35,550 nucleotides of DNA from an uncultured Eubacteriales bacterium (lineage in GTDB: Bacteria > Bacillota > Clostridia > Lachnospirales > Bianqueaceae): positions 1-35,550 of the forward strand of contig CABUPM010000009.1 of NCBI GenBank assembly GCA_902493345.1, written 5' to 3'. The stretch's first letter is position 1. Every line of letters starts with the position of its first letter. Under the pieces are notes generated by a model, which searched no databases, was not told the origin of the DNA, and saw nothing but the letters and a program-made list of their open reading frames with translations. The translations under genes were made by a program, and so were the position numbers. Below are positions 22,889 to 31,213 of this stretch, one piece after another.

Positions 22889-24055
22889 TCAGTGCTTGCT
22901 TCCATTTCCTCCTGTGATACGGAACGTCGTCTCCACCATCGTTATCATCAATACAAAGAATATCAGCAGATAGAATGGCATCATCCCAAATCCGATCCAG
23001 TTACCCAAAAGTCCGAAGAGCGGCGGTATAAAGGTGGATCCGACATAGGCGCTGGCCATCTGGATTCCGATGATCGCGCCCGAATTCTCCGCGCCAAAAT
23101 TATTGGGTGTGGAATGGATGATGCAGGGGTAGATCGGCGCACACCCACATCCGATCGTCAAAAAGGCCGCAACTGCCGCCGCATAGGAATCTCCGGGGAT
23201 GAGCATCAGTAGGATCCCGCATGTAAGGATTCCTGTACCGATCCGGATCATCCTGCGGTCGCCGAGCTTGTCGGTGATAAAACCGCTGATAAATCTCCCT
23301 GTCGTGATCCCTATGTAAAACAGAGCCGCAAAGGAAGCCGCCTGCTCCGCGGCAATCCCCTTTACTTCTACAAAATACGTGCTTGCCCACTGCATCGTTG
23401 TTGCCTCTGCGGCACAGTATGCAAAAAATCCTATCAACAGGAAAGGAACTCCTTTGATCTTCAATGCTCCGGTTAAACCGATACTCTTTCCAGAGCCCTC
23501 TCCCACTGTCTTGTTGACCTTCCATACGGGCAGCGTTACCAACAGCAGCACCGCGATCGCAAGCTGCATACACCCAACGATGCGATACCCCCAGTTCCAG
23601 GTCAGACGAGTCAATGCGAATCCCATGATAAACGGACTGACGATCGTCCCCACTCCCCAGAAGCAGTGCAGCCAGCTCATATGCTTAGCCTTATAATGAA
23701 GCGCGACATAATTATTGAGCGCCGCGTCGATGGCTCCCGCTCCCAATCCATACGGAACCGCAAAAGCGATCAGCATCCAGAACTGTGTTGAGAATGAAAA
23801 GCCAAACAGGGCGACGACTGTAGAAAAAACGCTTACGACCGTTACGATTCTCGTTCCGAATCTTCTTGTGAGCCGGTCCGACATCAGGCTGGACAGGATC
23901 GTCCCGCCGGAGATCGTCATGGAAACGATCCCCATATAAGACACCGGTACTCCCAATTCCGTATGCATAACCGGCCATCCGGATCCCAGCAGCGAGTCAG
24001 GCAGTCCCAAGCTGATAAAAGCGATATAAATCAGGGCAAGCAAAAACGAATACAT
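22889..24055 (-). CDS. Major facilitator superfamily transporter
   Basis: 388 residues with about 12 membrane helices. N-terminus MYSFLLALIYIAFISLGLPDSLLGSGWPVMHTELGV; loop 2-3 SDRLTRRFGTRIVT is the MFS signature, echoed by GFITDKLGDRRMIRIG in the second half. A short central loop (KVNKTVGEGSGKSIG) joins the halves. The overall look is of the FucP/YfkF-like sugar-type MFS group, but the substrate cannot be stated. GGAGAAGGAGA precedes the ATG. It ends about 85 bp upstream of the T-box promoter. Confidence 0.88.
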   Translation of the reverse strand: MYSFLLALIYIAFISLGLPDSLLGSGWPVMHTELGVPVSYMGIVSMTISGGTILSSLMSDRLTRRFGTRIVTVVSVFSTVVALFGFSFSTQFWMLIAFAVPYGLGAGAIDAALNNYVALHYKAKHMSWLHCFWGVGTIVSPFIMGFALTRLTWNWGYRIVGCMQLAIAVLLLVTLPVWKVNKTVGEGSGKSIGLTGALKIKGVPFLLIGFFAYCAAEATTMQWASTYFVEVKGIAAEQAASFAALFYIGITTGRFISGFITDKLGDRRMIRIGTGILTCGILLMLIPGDSYAAAVAAFLTIGCGCAPIYPCIIHSTPNNFGAENSGAIIGIQMASAYVGSTFIPPLFGLLGNWIGFGMMPFYLLIFFVLMITMVETTFRITGGNGSKH

Positions 24056-24127
24056 TCTCCTTCTCCTCCGTACATCAGATATGCTTGTCCCCTATTGTAT
24101 CATACTCATGCAAAATTGCAATAGCTC

Positions 24128-24481
24128 TTATTCCTCACTGATCTCTTTGGCCAGCTCCATGATCTCATAAGCATACTTCTGCTTTCCCTTTGCCAGCAGC
24201 TTTTTATAAATGGGATAATTGACCCCTGTACCAACAAATCCTATCACTCCGATGATGATACCGAGAATAAACATACTTGCCGTACCGCTGCCGATGACAT
24301 TCATGGACAGGCACATTCCTACTCCAGCCACCAATGTAGCGATAATACCAAAGGTATATGCGAAAATGTTTGCCGGGAGCTTGGCCTTGGCATCCAGTTT
24401 GCGCAGGGCCACCACCTTAGAAGTGTCCTTGGGCGCGTATTCATTGGTGAGCTGTTCTGCATAAATCTTATCTGTGTTCAT
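24128..24481 (-). CDS. Conserved two-helix membrane protein
   Basis: 117 residues: a soluble N-terminus (MNTDKIYAEQLTNEYAPKDTSKVVALRKLDAKAK), two hydrophobic helices (about 38-61 and 66-88), and a basic/acidic tail (YKKLLAKGKQKYAYEIMELAKEISEE). Close relatives are common in Lachnospiraceae and are sometimes labelled dihydropteridine reductase, which nothing in this sequence supports. GGAGG lies ahead of the ATG. Function unknown; the tail may interact with the membrane surface or a partner. Confidence 0.8.
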   Translation of the reverse strand: MNTDKIYAEQLTNEYAPKDTSKVVALRKLDAKAKLPANIFAYTFGIIATLVAGVGMCLSMNVIGSGTASMFILGIIIGVIGFVGTGVNYPIYKKLLAKGKQKYAYEIMELAKEISEE

Positions 24482-24591
24482 AATCCATTGCCTCCTTGAT
24501 TTGATGATCTCATTATACCGTTTCCGAAGGCTAAACAGAACAACACGATTCAGGATATGTGTCGAATTCAGAAATTTATTGCAGATATATC

Positions 24592-24927
24592 TCAGCGTCC
24601 GGCCGCTCCCTTTTTATATTCTTCTCCCCATTTCCACATCGCGTCGAGGATTGGCTTCAGGCTTTGCCCCAGCTCCGTCAGCGAGTATTCTACCTTGGGC
24701 GGAACTTCCGCATAAACCTCTCTGTGTACCAGCCCATTTTCTTCCATATCGCGCAGCTTCGCTGTCAAGACCTTTTGAGATACGCTGCCAATCGATTTTT
24801 TTAATTCTCCGAATCTCCGGGTCCCCTGCAACAGGTCGCGCAGAATCAGAACCTTCCATTTGTCTCCGATTAAAATCAATGTCGTCTCGACCGGACATGC
24901 CGGAAGTACATCAAGTCTTTCACTCAT
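24592..24927 (-). CDS. HxlR-family transcriptional regulator
   Basis: 111 residues from the ATG at 24927: MSERLDVLPACPVETTLILIGDKWKVLILRDLL, RRFGELKKSIGSVSQKVLTAKLRDMEENGLVHR and the wing VYAEVPPKVEYSLTELGQSL. This is the HxlR winged helix with the conserved Cys (residue 11) near the N-terminus, which in related proteins senses electrophiles or disulfide stress. It is divergent from the PPOX/macro/SirTM operon, and an inverted repeat lies between, so it likely controls that operon and itself. Confidence 0.92.
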   Translation of the reverse strand: MSERLDVLPACPVETTLILIGDKWKVLILRDLLQGTRRFGELKKSIGSVSQKVLTAKLRDMEENGLVHREVYAEVPPKVEYSLTELGQSLKPILDAMWKWGEEYKKGAAGR

Positions 24928-24973
24928 AGTATAAGATCGCCTCCGCAATCGATTTGTAATGTTCTTAAACTTA

Positions 24974-25003
24974 ACTATATCACAGGGGCTCTCATATCGT
25001 CAA
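24974..25003 (-). promoter_or_regulatory. Promoter of the hxlR gene
   Basis: Minus strand TTGACG (24998-25003) and TATAGT (24974-24979), 18-bp spacer. Confidence 0.6.
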
Positions 25004-25044
25004 GCATAATAGTATCTTTTAGGTAACTACGGCACAAAATAGTG

Positions 25045-25078
25045 CTTACTTTACAAATGTAAGTTATGATGATATTCT
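25045..25078 (+). promoter_or_regulatory. Promoter and HxlR-like operator of the PPOX/macro/SirTM operon
   Basis: CTTACTTTACAAATGTAAG (25045-25063) is an inverted repeat with 5-bp perfect outer arms, of the type bound by HxlR proteins. It overlaps a possible -35 (TTTACA, 25050-25055) paired with TATTCT (25073-25078), 17-bp spacer. Binding there would block transcription. Confidence 0.55.
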
Positions 25079-25134
25079 GATAACAACGAAAGGAACTATC
25101 TTCTTCGAAATCAAGATTTTTGGAGGTAACGATC

Positions 25135-25530
25135 ATGAACAAAGTTGTTGAATTCTTAAATGCCAATCCCGTACAGTATCTGGCCACCGTTGGCCGTGAT
25201 GGCAAAGCCAAGTGCCGCCCCTTTATGTTTGCCGGTGAGCTTGACGGCAAGCTGTGGTTCTGCACCAATAATCAGAAGGATGTCTATAAAGATATGCAGG
25301 AAAATCCTGAGGTAGAGATCTCTGTATCCAGTCCGGAATACGCATGGATCCGTCTGCACGGCAAAGCTGTATTTGAAAATAACATGGCTGCCAAGGAGAT
25401 GTGCATCCAGAATCCGATCGTGCAGGGACAATACGGCGAGGCTACCAATCCGATCTTTGAGGTGTTTTATCTGGAAAACGCACATGGTTTGATCGCTGAC
25501 TTTTCCGGCAATCCTCCCTACACATTCTGA
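25135..25530 (+). CDS. Pyridoxamine 5'-phosphate oxidase-fold flavoprotein
   Basis: 131 residues; GGAGGTAACGATC precedes the ATG. MNKVVEFLNANPVQYLATVGRDGKAKCRPFMFAGELDGKLWFCT is the standard opening of the FMN-binding split-barrel (PPOX) family, with the later NPEVEISVSSPEYAWIRLHGKAVF. Such proteins bind FMN or F420 and reduce small molecules; the substrate is unknown. Divergent from hxlR and 33 bp before the macrodomain gene, so it is probably the first gene of a three-gene operon. Confidence 0.9.
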   Translation: MNKVVEFLNANPVQYLATVGRDGKAKCRPFMFAGELDGKLWFCTNNQKDVYKDMQENPEVEISVSSPEYAWIRLHGKAVFENNMAAKEMCIQNPIVQGQYGEATNPIFEVFYLENAHGLIADFSGNPPYTF

Positions 25531-25563
25531 TATCTGTTCTACACGGGAAAGCAGGTGCTGACT

Positions 25564-26361
25564 ATGAATCAAAGCGAACGACGGCTCTATCTTATTCGCG
25601 CGCTTTTACAGGAGTCTCATCATGTCCAGGAGATTCCTGCGGACAGTAACGGGCAGCGGCTTTTGCTGCGAGGACTGATGAATGTCCGCAGACCGCAGCA
25701 GGCTGCGGCTGATCTGCTGCGGATACAGGATGAATATCTGCAGACGGAAACCGCGGCCAAAGGCATTACGGATATTGCGGACCTGACGCCCATCCAGCCG
25801 GGATTATATCTCTGGCAGGGCGATATTACCACACTCCGGTGCGATGCCATCGTCAATGCCGCCAATAGTGGTCTGACCGGCTGCTATATCCCCAATCATC
25901 GCTGTATTGACAATGCGATCCACACCTATGCAGGCATGGAATTACGCCTTGCCTGTATGGAACAGATCACGGCTCAGGGCTATCCGGAGCCTACCGGACA
26001 GGCAAAGATTACCCCGGCATTCAATCTTCCTTGCCGGTATATTCTGCATACAGTCGGGCCGATCATTTACGGTCCGGTAAGCGCAAGAGACCGAAAACTT
26101 CTGGCTTCCTGCTATCGTTCCTGTCTGGAAACCGCCGCCGCAAATGGTCTGGAAAGTGTGGCCTTCTGCTGTATCTCCACCGGTGAATTTCATTTTCCCA
26201 ATGAAATGGCGGCGGAGATCGCAGTCCGTACTGTCAAAGAATTTTTAACAGAACAAACCATTGTGAAGAAGGTGATTTTTAATGTTTTCAAAGATATGGA
26301 CCGAGAGATCTACACACGACTCCTCCATGCAGATTCAGCGTCTGAAGGAGGCTCTCGCTGA
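25564..26361 (+). CDS. Zinc-containing macrodomain protein (protein ADP-ribosyl hydrolase type)
   Basis: 265 residues. A helical N-terminus (1-70) leads into a macrodomain: GLYLWQGDITTLRCDAIVNAANSGL (80-104), then GCYIPNHRCIDNAIHTYAG with Cys107, His112 and Cys114 as likely zinc ligands, LPCRYILHTVGPI, and CISTGEFHFP. This zinc-macro subclass removes ADP-ribose from proteins modified by SirTM sirtuins. The sirtuin gene follows and overlaps by 35 bp, as in known pairs. The usual partner genes GcvH-L and LplA2 are not seen nearby. Confidence 0.92.
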   Translation: MNQSERRLYLIRALLQESHHVQEIPADSNGQRLLLRGLMNVRRPQQAAADLLRIQDEYLQTETAAKGITDIADLTPIQPGLYLWQGDITTLRCDAIVNAANSGLTGCYIPNHRCIDNAIHTYAGMELRLACMEQITAQGYPEPTGQAKITPAFNLPCRYILHTVGPIIYGPVSARDRKLLASCYRSCLETAAANGLESVAFCCISTGEFHFPNEMAAEIAVRTVKEFLTEQTIVKKVIFNVFKDMDREIYTRLLHADSASEGGSR

Positions 26362-27196
26362 TGCCGATGCCGTAGTTATCGGCGCCGGGTCCGGCCTCTC
26401 TACCTCCGCCGGTTTCTCATATACCGGCGAACGGTTCAATCGATACTTTTCTGATTTTGCCAAAAAATACGCCATCCGGGATATGTATTCCAGCGGCTTC
26501 TATCCATTCTCCACTCCGGAAGAACACTGGGCCTATTGGAGCCGGTACATCTACATTAATCGGTATATGGACGCGCCGAAGCCCGTCTATGAGACACTCT
26601 ATACTCTGATTTGCGATAAGGACTACTTTGTGCTGACAACAAATGTAGATCACTGTTTTCAGAAGGTCGGCTTTGACAAAAAACGGCTGTTTTATACGCA
26701 GGGCGACTATGGCTTGTTTCAGTGCAGCGAACCCTGTCATGCGGAAACCTATGACAATGCGGCGATCATCCGGGAAATGGTGCAGGCCCAAGGATATAAA
26801 ACAGACGGTGGTACACTGACACTTCCGGAGGGTATCTCTCCTAAAATGTCCATTCCGACGGAGCTTATCCCGCACTGCCCCCGATGCGGCCGTCCCATGA
26901 GTATGAATCTCCGGGCCGATCTTACATTTGTTGAGGATGAAGGCTGGCACAGGGCCGCTGAGCGATATTCAGACTTTCTCCGCAGACACAGGGATATGAA
27001 GGTCCTTTTCCTGGAGCTGGCCGTTGGCTACAACACGCCAAGCATAATAAAGTACAGTTTCTGGCAGCTGACAGCAAAAAATCCCCAATCTGTCTATGCC
27101 TGCCTGAATCAAGGGGAAGCTTACGCACCGGAAGAGATTCGAAAGCAGTCTATCTGCATCGATGGGGATATTGGTGAAGTGTTGAGTCGGCTCTAA
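26327..27196 (+). CDS. SirTM-class sirtuin (protein ADP-ribosyltransferase)
   Basis: 289 residues from the ATG at 26327; an ATG at 26282 is also in frame. Sirtuin fold: GAGSGLSTSAGFSYTG (19-34) binds NAD, then TTNVDHCFQKVG (Asn106, Asp108). A zinc ribbon is formed by FQCSEPC (Cys133, Cys137) and CPRCGRP (Cys184, Cys187). Where deacetylating sirtuins have the catalytic His, this one reads YTQGDYG (Gln125), as in SirTMs that ADP-ribosylate rather than deacetylate. In studied bacteria the target is a lipoylated GcvH-like protein and the system responds to oxidative stress; the target here is unknown. Confidence 0.92.
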   Translation: MQIQRLKEALADADAVVIGAGSGLSTSAGFSYTGERFNRYFSDFAKKYAIRDMYSSGFYPFSTPEEHWAYWSRYIYINRYMDAPKPVYETLYTLICDKDYFVLTTNVDHCFQKVGFDKKRLFYTQGDYGLFQCSEPCHAETYDNAAIIREMVQAQGYKTDGGTLTLPEGISPKMSIPTELIPHCPRCGRPMSMNLRADLTFVEDEGWHRAAERYSDFLRRHRDMKVLFLELAVGYNTPSIIKYSFWQLTAKNPQSVYACLNQGEAYAPEEIRKQSICIDGDIGEVLSRL

Positions 27197-27277
27197 TAAT
27201 TGCAGGAACTGCAGAGCGTATATGCCATGAAGGATTTCCGCGGATAATAATGGCGCATCACATTTTTCCGCAGTCGA

Positions 27278-27646
27278 TCAATCTATAATCGTATATCCAA
27301 AAGCTTCAAGAAGATCCATTGCTTCTTGATAGCTTTCTTTTTTTATCAGAACATAATCTGTATTGTAAGTGGAGAGGGCAAAAATGGATATACCATGATC
27401 CGCCAGAATGGCCGAGATCTTAGACAGTATTCCGACCAGGGCGAAGTCCAGATTGCCCTGAATCCGAAAACCCTGCCAGCCATCTTCTTGCTGAATCACA
27501 TTGTCCGGCACTTCCTCTGTCGCACATACAATGGATCGTTCCTCATCCGTTTTCCCGATAAAAAGATATTCCGCGTCTAAATTTACATGAGAATAATCTT
27601 TGACCTTACATACTGAAAAATCCCGGTTCAGCTTCTTTAGTTCCAT
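27278..27646 (-). CDS. ACT-domain protein
   Basis: 122 residues from the ATG at 27646 (GAGGAGATT upstream). N-terminal half MELKKLNRDFSVCKVKDYSHVNLDAEYLFIGKTDEERSIV; C-terminal ACT fold GFRIQGNLDFALVGILSKISAILADHGISIFALSTYNTDYVLIKK. This two-part layout is common in small cytosolic ACT proteins thought to bind amino acids. No catalytic partner is beside it. The ATG lies about 40 bp from a NUDIX remnant upstream. Confidence 0.88.
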   Translation of the reverse strand: MELKKLNRDFSVCKVKDYSHVNLDAEYLFIGKTDEERSIVCATEEVPDNVIQQEDGWQGFRIQGNLDFALVGILSKISAILADHGISIFALSTYNTDYVLIKKESYQEAMDLLEAFGYTIID

Positions 27647-27683
27647 AATCTCCTCCCGAAACTTTGCCCTTACCACTCAGCCT

Positions 27684-27905
27684 CTAGTCAAACAGAGTCG
27701 GAAGATCCCGATTCTCATAGGAGTCAAAGCACATAAGGATTTGTTCTCTCGTACATTTCTCCACTGCCAGATTCTCAGGAATCTCTGTTCTGGCAAAACA
27801 TTGGGTTCCGACCGTCTCAATGTTTTCTCCAGTCCTGAACCGCAATGATCTTTTCCGAAGTCACTGTCAACCCGGTCTCTTCTCTTACTTCCTTGGATCG
27901 TTCAT
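27684..27905 (-). pseudogene. NUDIX hydrolase remnant (ADP-ribose pyrophosphatase-like)
   Basis: No full ORF exists here, but two frames give NUDIX pieces on the minus strand. Near 27850-27905 the sequence reads SKEVREETGLTVTSEKIIAV, a good REXXEEXGU NUDIX box. After a break at WRKH-stop, another frame gives ENIETVGTQCFARTEIPEN and EKCTREQILMCFDSYENRD to LFD-stop (27684-27686), the usual C-terminus of COG1051-type NUDIX proteins. The substrate-binding middle and the N-terminus are gone, so this is a deletion product. Confidence 0.65.
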
Positions 27906-27915
27906 AGTCAATTTC

Positions 27916-28896
27916 TCACTCCAATCCGGCAACGACCGCCAAGAGCATCTCCGTATATTTTTCTTTCACATTGTCAGGTCCCTGTATTCTGACCTTGCCG
28001 CCAAACCCAAATACCCAACTATAAAAAACATGACTTACCGCGATATTGACTACTACCTTGAAGGAATCCGCGTCATTGGCATAGGTCGTTACCTCTTCTC
28101 CAAAACGGTCAATAATAGAATCCATAACGTCATTGTCACAGAGAAGCTCGACCCTTTCATGCTCACTGTTAAACATATGGAAGGTGGTGTTGATATACTC
28201 GTCAATGCTGAATCCTTCCGGCGCGGGTGTCCCCTTCTCTTTCAGGATTGTGGGACGCTTTACAATACGGTCCACGCGAAAATTCCCCAGTCGCTGTTTA
28301 TAATCATAGACACCCACCATATAATAGCAGTCTCCGTTCCACACCAGATGCAGCGGTGTGATCACATACGGTTCTCCATTCCGTTTGATCTTCTTCTCCT
28401 TCTGTACGTTATATTGAAAATACTGAAAAGAGATCTGCTTATTCGCGTTGATCGCCTCATTGATGGCATCGATAATCAGATATATTCCCTCGTTGCCCGG
28501 CTTGATCCTGCCCTCACAGCTCACATTTCTTCTTAGCTTCGCGGCGACATGGCGGCTGGAAAGCGAGCTGATCTTCTCCACCAGTTCCTCGCTCTTTCCG
28601 GCCGTTATAAACTTGGAAGACTCAACGGCGTCAATCAGCAGCTTCAGTTCCGGTACATCAAAACGCCGGCCATAGAGGTTGTAACGATTCTGTGTGGATT
28701 TTACCTCTTCTATCTCCAGACCAAATTGCCGCAGCAGAGAGATCTCTGTTTTGATCGTCTGACGATGTGCCTGAATTCCGTACCGCTCCTTCAAAATCTG
28801 TATTAACTGCGCGGTTGTGAGAAAATGCTCTTCATCCGTCTGTTCATACAAGATCTTGGCAAGATACAAAGGCCTCAATTTCGCGTCGTTGTCCAT
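27916..28896 (-). CDS. WYL-domain transcriptional regulator
   Basis: About 326 residues from the ATG at 28896, which has AAGGCGG upstream; an ATG at 28941 gives 15 more. N-terminal helix-turn-helix: TTAQLIQILKERYGIQAHRQTIKTEISLLRQFGL. The WYL region has ISFQYFQYN, GEPYVITPLHLVWNGDCYYMVGVYDYKQRLGNFRVDRI, then a C-terminal extension (VNIAVSHVFYSWVFGFGGKVRIQGP). WYL regulators bind nucleic acid or nucleotide ligands and control defence, DNA repair or metabolism. Neighbours do not reveal its target. Next to it is a DUF3592 membrane protein gene in the same direction. Confidence 0.9.
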   Translation of the reverse strand: MDNDAKLRPLYLAKILYEQTDEEHFLTTAQLIQILKERYGIQAHRQTIKTEISLLRQFGLEIEEVKSTQNRYNLYGRRFDVPELKLLIDAVESSKFITAGKSEELVEKISSLSSRHVAAKLRRNVSCEGRIKPGNEGIYLIIDAINEAINANKQISFQYFQYNVQKEKKIKRNGEPYVITPLHLVWNGDCYYMVGVYDYKQRLGNFRVDRIVKRPTILKEKGTPAPEGFSIDEYINTTFHMFNSEHERVELLCDNDVMDSIIDRFGEEVTTYANDADSFKVVVNIAVSHVFYSWVFGFGGKVRIQGPDNVKEKYTEMLLAVVAGLE

Positions 28897-28944
28897 ATAG
28901 GTTTCCGCCTTTCTCCGCATCCTTGTCCAGGACTTCTTCATTGG

Positions 28945-29472
28945 TTATAACTGTATCAGAAAAAATACCAGAACGCTTATTGCTATCGTAACCAACCCCA
29001 TAATGATCAATAACATCGATTCAAAACTACTGGCAATCGGTCTATCCACATAGCTATTCTGCGGATGATCCGGATTGTAGTATACGGTCATCTCACTGTG
29101 ATATGGCCAGATCTGTTCCGCAAGCCGCCGCAGATTGACAATCGGTCCCATCTGTATGTGCAGCCACCCTTTTTCATCTTCATAAGCTTTCGATTGTACC
29201 GGAATGGGCAAGCCAGAGACTTGCCTAGTCTTGATCCCGCGGAACCTTTTTCTGACCTGATAGCTTTTTCCATGCACAGTATATTCTACTACCGGGTACA
29301 TTCTGCCCTCACCCAGAAATCTGTATTGGATAACGCTTCCTCTGGCCGTATCCGTACAGGAAGCATTCTTCCTTTTTCTGAGAAGCACGATCATAACTCC
29401 TGCCAAGACTAATATTGCACCGATTCCTCCGACACTTTCCAGTTCCATCCATGCAATCTGTAAATCCGACAT
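28945..29472 (-). CDS. DUF3592-type membrane protein
   Basis: 175 residues with a membrane helix near each end (about 14-30 and 150-172) and an extracytoplasmic beta-rich middle: GSVIQYRFLGEGRMYPVVEYTVHGKSYQVRKRF and EMTVYYNPDHPQNSYVDR, the latter being a hallmark of DUF3592. Function unknown. It starts 2 bp before the next gene's stop and precedes the WYL gene, so the three are probably co-transcribed. Confidence 0.8.
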   Translation of the reverse strand: MSDLQIAWMELESVGGIGAILVLAGVMIVLLRKRKNASCTDTARGSVIQYRFLGEGRMYPVVEYTVHGKSYQVRKRFRGIKTRQVSGLPIPVQSKAYEDEKGWLHIQMGPIVNLRRLAEQIWPYHSEMTVYYNPDHPQNSYVDRPIASSFESMLLIIMGLVTIAISVLVFFLIQL

Positions 29473-29474
29473 AA

Positions 29475-30011
29475 TTAATTATTTCTCTTTCCGATATACT
29501 TCTCGAGCAGTACCAGCTCTATTCCTGGAATTCCATTAAAATCCGTCGGGATAATGCCCACTTCCTTATATCCATGCTTTTTATACATAGCGCGCGCTGC
29601 GGCATTCTTGGCATTGGTATCGATTCTAAGCTCCGGGCATCCATTCTCAGCGGCATATTTTTCATAATATGCAAGGAATGCCCGGCCATATCCCTTTCCT
29701 GCCTGATCCGGCGCAATAACCAGTGTATGCAGAACACATACCTGACTATCCTCCGCATCGTATTCCCAATTGCCCTGCTTGTAGGACTCCACCTGTATCT
29801 GATTGATAATACCTGTCCCGCAGACCTCTCCTGCCTCTTCCAGTACGAACAGGTCATCCCTTTTCAACGCGTTTTCTGCGGTAGTCCGCACCGGATATAT
29901 TCCACGAATCCATCCAATCGTCTTTTCTCCGTTTTCCTCCGCTGTATGACTGGCGTCATACAGCCTCTCCACCGCGTTTATATCCTCTTGTCTCGCTTTT
30001 CTTATTACCAT
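29475..30011 (-). CDS. GNAT-family N-acetyltransferase
   Basis: 178 residues from the ATG at 30011. MVIRKARQEDINAVERLYDASHTAEENG, LFVLEEAGEVCGTGIINQIQ, VCVLHTLVIAPDQAGKGYGRAFLAYYEKYA (acetyl-CoA P-loop) and NAAARAMYKKHGYKEVG. A full GNAT domain; the ending resembles amino-acid or peptide acetyltransferases but the substrate is unknown. Confidence 0.87.
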   Translation of the reverse strand: MVIRKARQEDINAVERLYDASHTAEENGEKTIGWIRGIYPVRTTAENALKRDDLFVLEEAGEVCGTGIINQIQVESYKQGNWEYDAEDSQVCVLHTLVIAPDQAGKGYGRAFLAYYEKYAAENGCPELRIDTNAKNAAARAMYKKHGYKEVGIIPTDFNGIPGIELVLLEKYIGKRNN

Positions 30012-30115
30012 TGATTCTGCCCCCTGTAACTCTAGGATGCTACAGAAACAGTATATCAAAACACACTGTATATTGCAACCGCTGCGGTTCAGATTGACGC
30101 TTTCATTTTTTACAA

Positions 30116-30151
30116 ATACAAAAATCCGTACCGACGGGATATCGGTACGGA
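30116..30151 (-). terminator. Terminator after the small membrane protein gene
   Basis: TCCGTACCGA (30125-30134) and TCGGTACGGA (30142-30151) form a 10-bp stem, followed on the minus strand by TTTTTGTATTTG. It ends the hydrolase/ATPase-remnant transcript. Confidence 0.85.
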
Positions 30152-30174
30152 CGGAACTCCTATTATGTCTTCTT

Positions 30175-30345
30175 TCACATGCATATCAGCAATACGGCAC
30201 ATACTACCGTAATGACCGTGCCGATCACGCTGACAATCGTATAAATCTTTTTTGATTCCGGATCATGTTTCTCCTTCACTAGATAATAGATACCCGCACC
30301 CAAAATGAGAACTCCAATGATGAGACCGATAATTTTCGTAACCAT
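30175..30345 (-). CDS. Small two-helix membrane protein
   Basis: 56 residues: MVTKIIGLIIGVLILGAGIYYL, KEKHDPESKK, IYTIVSVIGTVITVVCAVLL, so two membrane helices with a short basic loop. The ATG overlaps the stop of the P-type ATPase frame (TAATG) with GGAGGAAGAAATA ahead of it, so translation is coupled. Similar small proteins follow heavy-metal P-type ATPases in related Clostridia, but here the ATPase is broken. Confidence 0.75.
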   Translation of the reverse strand: MVTKIIGLIIGVLILGAGIYYLVKEKHDPESKKIYTIVSVIGTVITVVCAVLLICM

Positions 30346-31196
30346 TATTTCTTCCTCCATTTTAATAAGAATGCTGAATTGGTGATGACAAGCACAGAGC
30401 CCGCGTTATGTACCAGCGCGCCGACGACAGGATTCAATGTTCCGATGATTGCAAGAGTAATCGCGATAAAGTTCAATGTCATGGAAAATGTCATATTGAG
30501 CTTAATCGTCGTCATCATACGTTTTGACAGTGCTATAAGGTGCGGCAGTTCCTTGACTTCATCGTCCACCAGAGCAATATCCGCCGCGTCTACAGCTATA
30601 TCGCTGCCGACACCGCCCATAGCGATACCGATATCCGCCTTTTTCAAGGCCGGGGCATCGTTCACACCGTCTCCGATCATACATACCGGCATACCCTGAT
30701 TCTGATATTCCTCAATATACTTCAGCTTATCCTCTGGTAGACAATTGAACCGCACCTCATGGATATGCAGCTTATCCGCGATTGCTTTTGCAGCATTCTC
30801 GTGGTCCCCTGTGAGCAGCACCGGCTGAACGCCTAAATCCGACAAAGCTGCGATCGTTGCCGCGCTCTCCTTCCGCAGTGTATCAGACAGAGCAAGGAAT
30901 CCGGCAAATACACCATCTACCGCAACATAAAAGATTTTGACATATAATGCCCGCCAACGATTATAATATTTCTTTTCCTCGCCCTTCATGTCCGCCAACA
31001 GGACACCTACAAACTGATCACCCACATAGGCACCGTATGCTTTCGTAGCACGGTTCAGTTCCATACCCCAAAAATATTTGGCATACAGATTCAAAATCAC
31101 ACAGTTCTCCATGTACCAATCGAGATGCATTCCCTGGATGGCAAACTGCTGCGCCTTTTTATAATCCTGTTTCCGTATATTCTTGATCTCAATCAT
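30345..31196 (-). pseudogene. Chimeric ORF: GNAT N-terminus fused to P-type ATPase C-terminus
   Basis: 283 residues in one open frame. Residues 1 to about 85 (MIEIKNIRKQDYKKAQQFAIQGMHLDWYM, GAYVGDQFVGVLLADMKGEEKKYYNRW, ALYVKIF) match the first half of a GNAT acetyltransferase. From YVAVDGVFAGFLALSD on, it is the end of a heavy-metal P-type ATPase: LLTGDHENAAKAIADKL, MIGDGVNDAPALKKADIGIAMG and two or three membrane helices. The ATPase lacks its metal-binding domain, the CPx helix, the DKTGT phosphorylation site and the first six helices, so it cannot pump. The GNAT lacks its acetyl-CoA site. A deletion fused them in frame. Confidence 0.8.
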
Positions 31197-31213
31197 TTTC
31201 TCACCACACTCTA

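Noticed and set aside
22600..23212. 202-residue plus-strand open frame over the T-box leader and MFS end
   Set aside because: The region is explained by the leader RNA on the minus strand and the MFS gene; composition is not protein-like.
24128..24481. Dihydropteridine reductase
   Set aside because: A name often attached to this family, but the sequence is a two-helix membrane protein without a nucleotide-binding fold.
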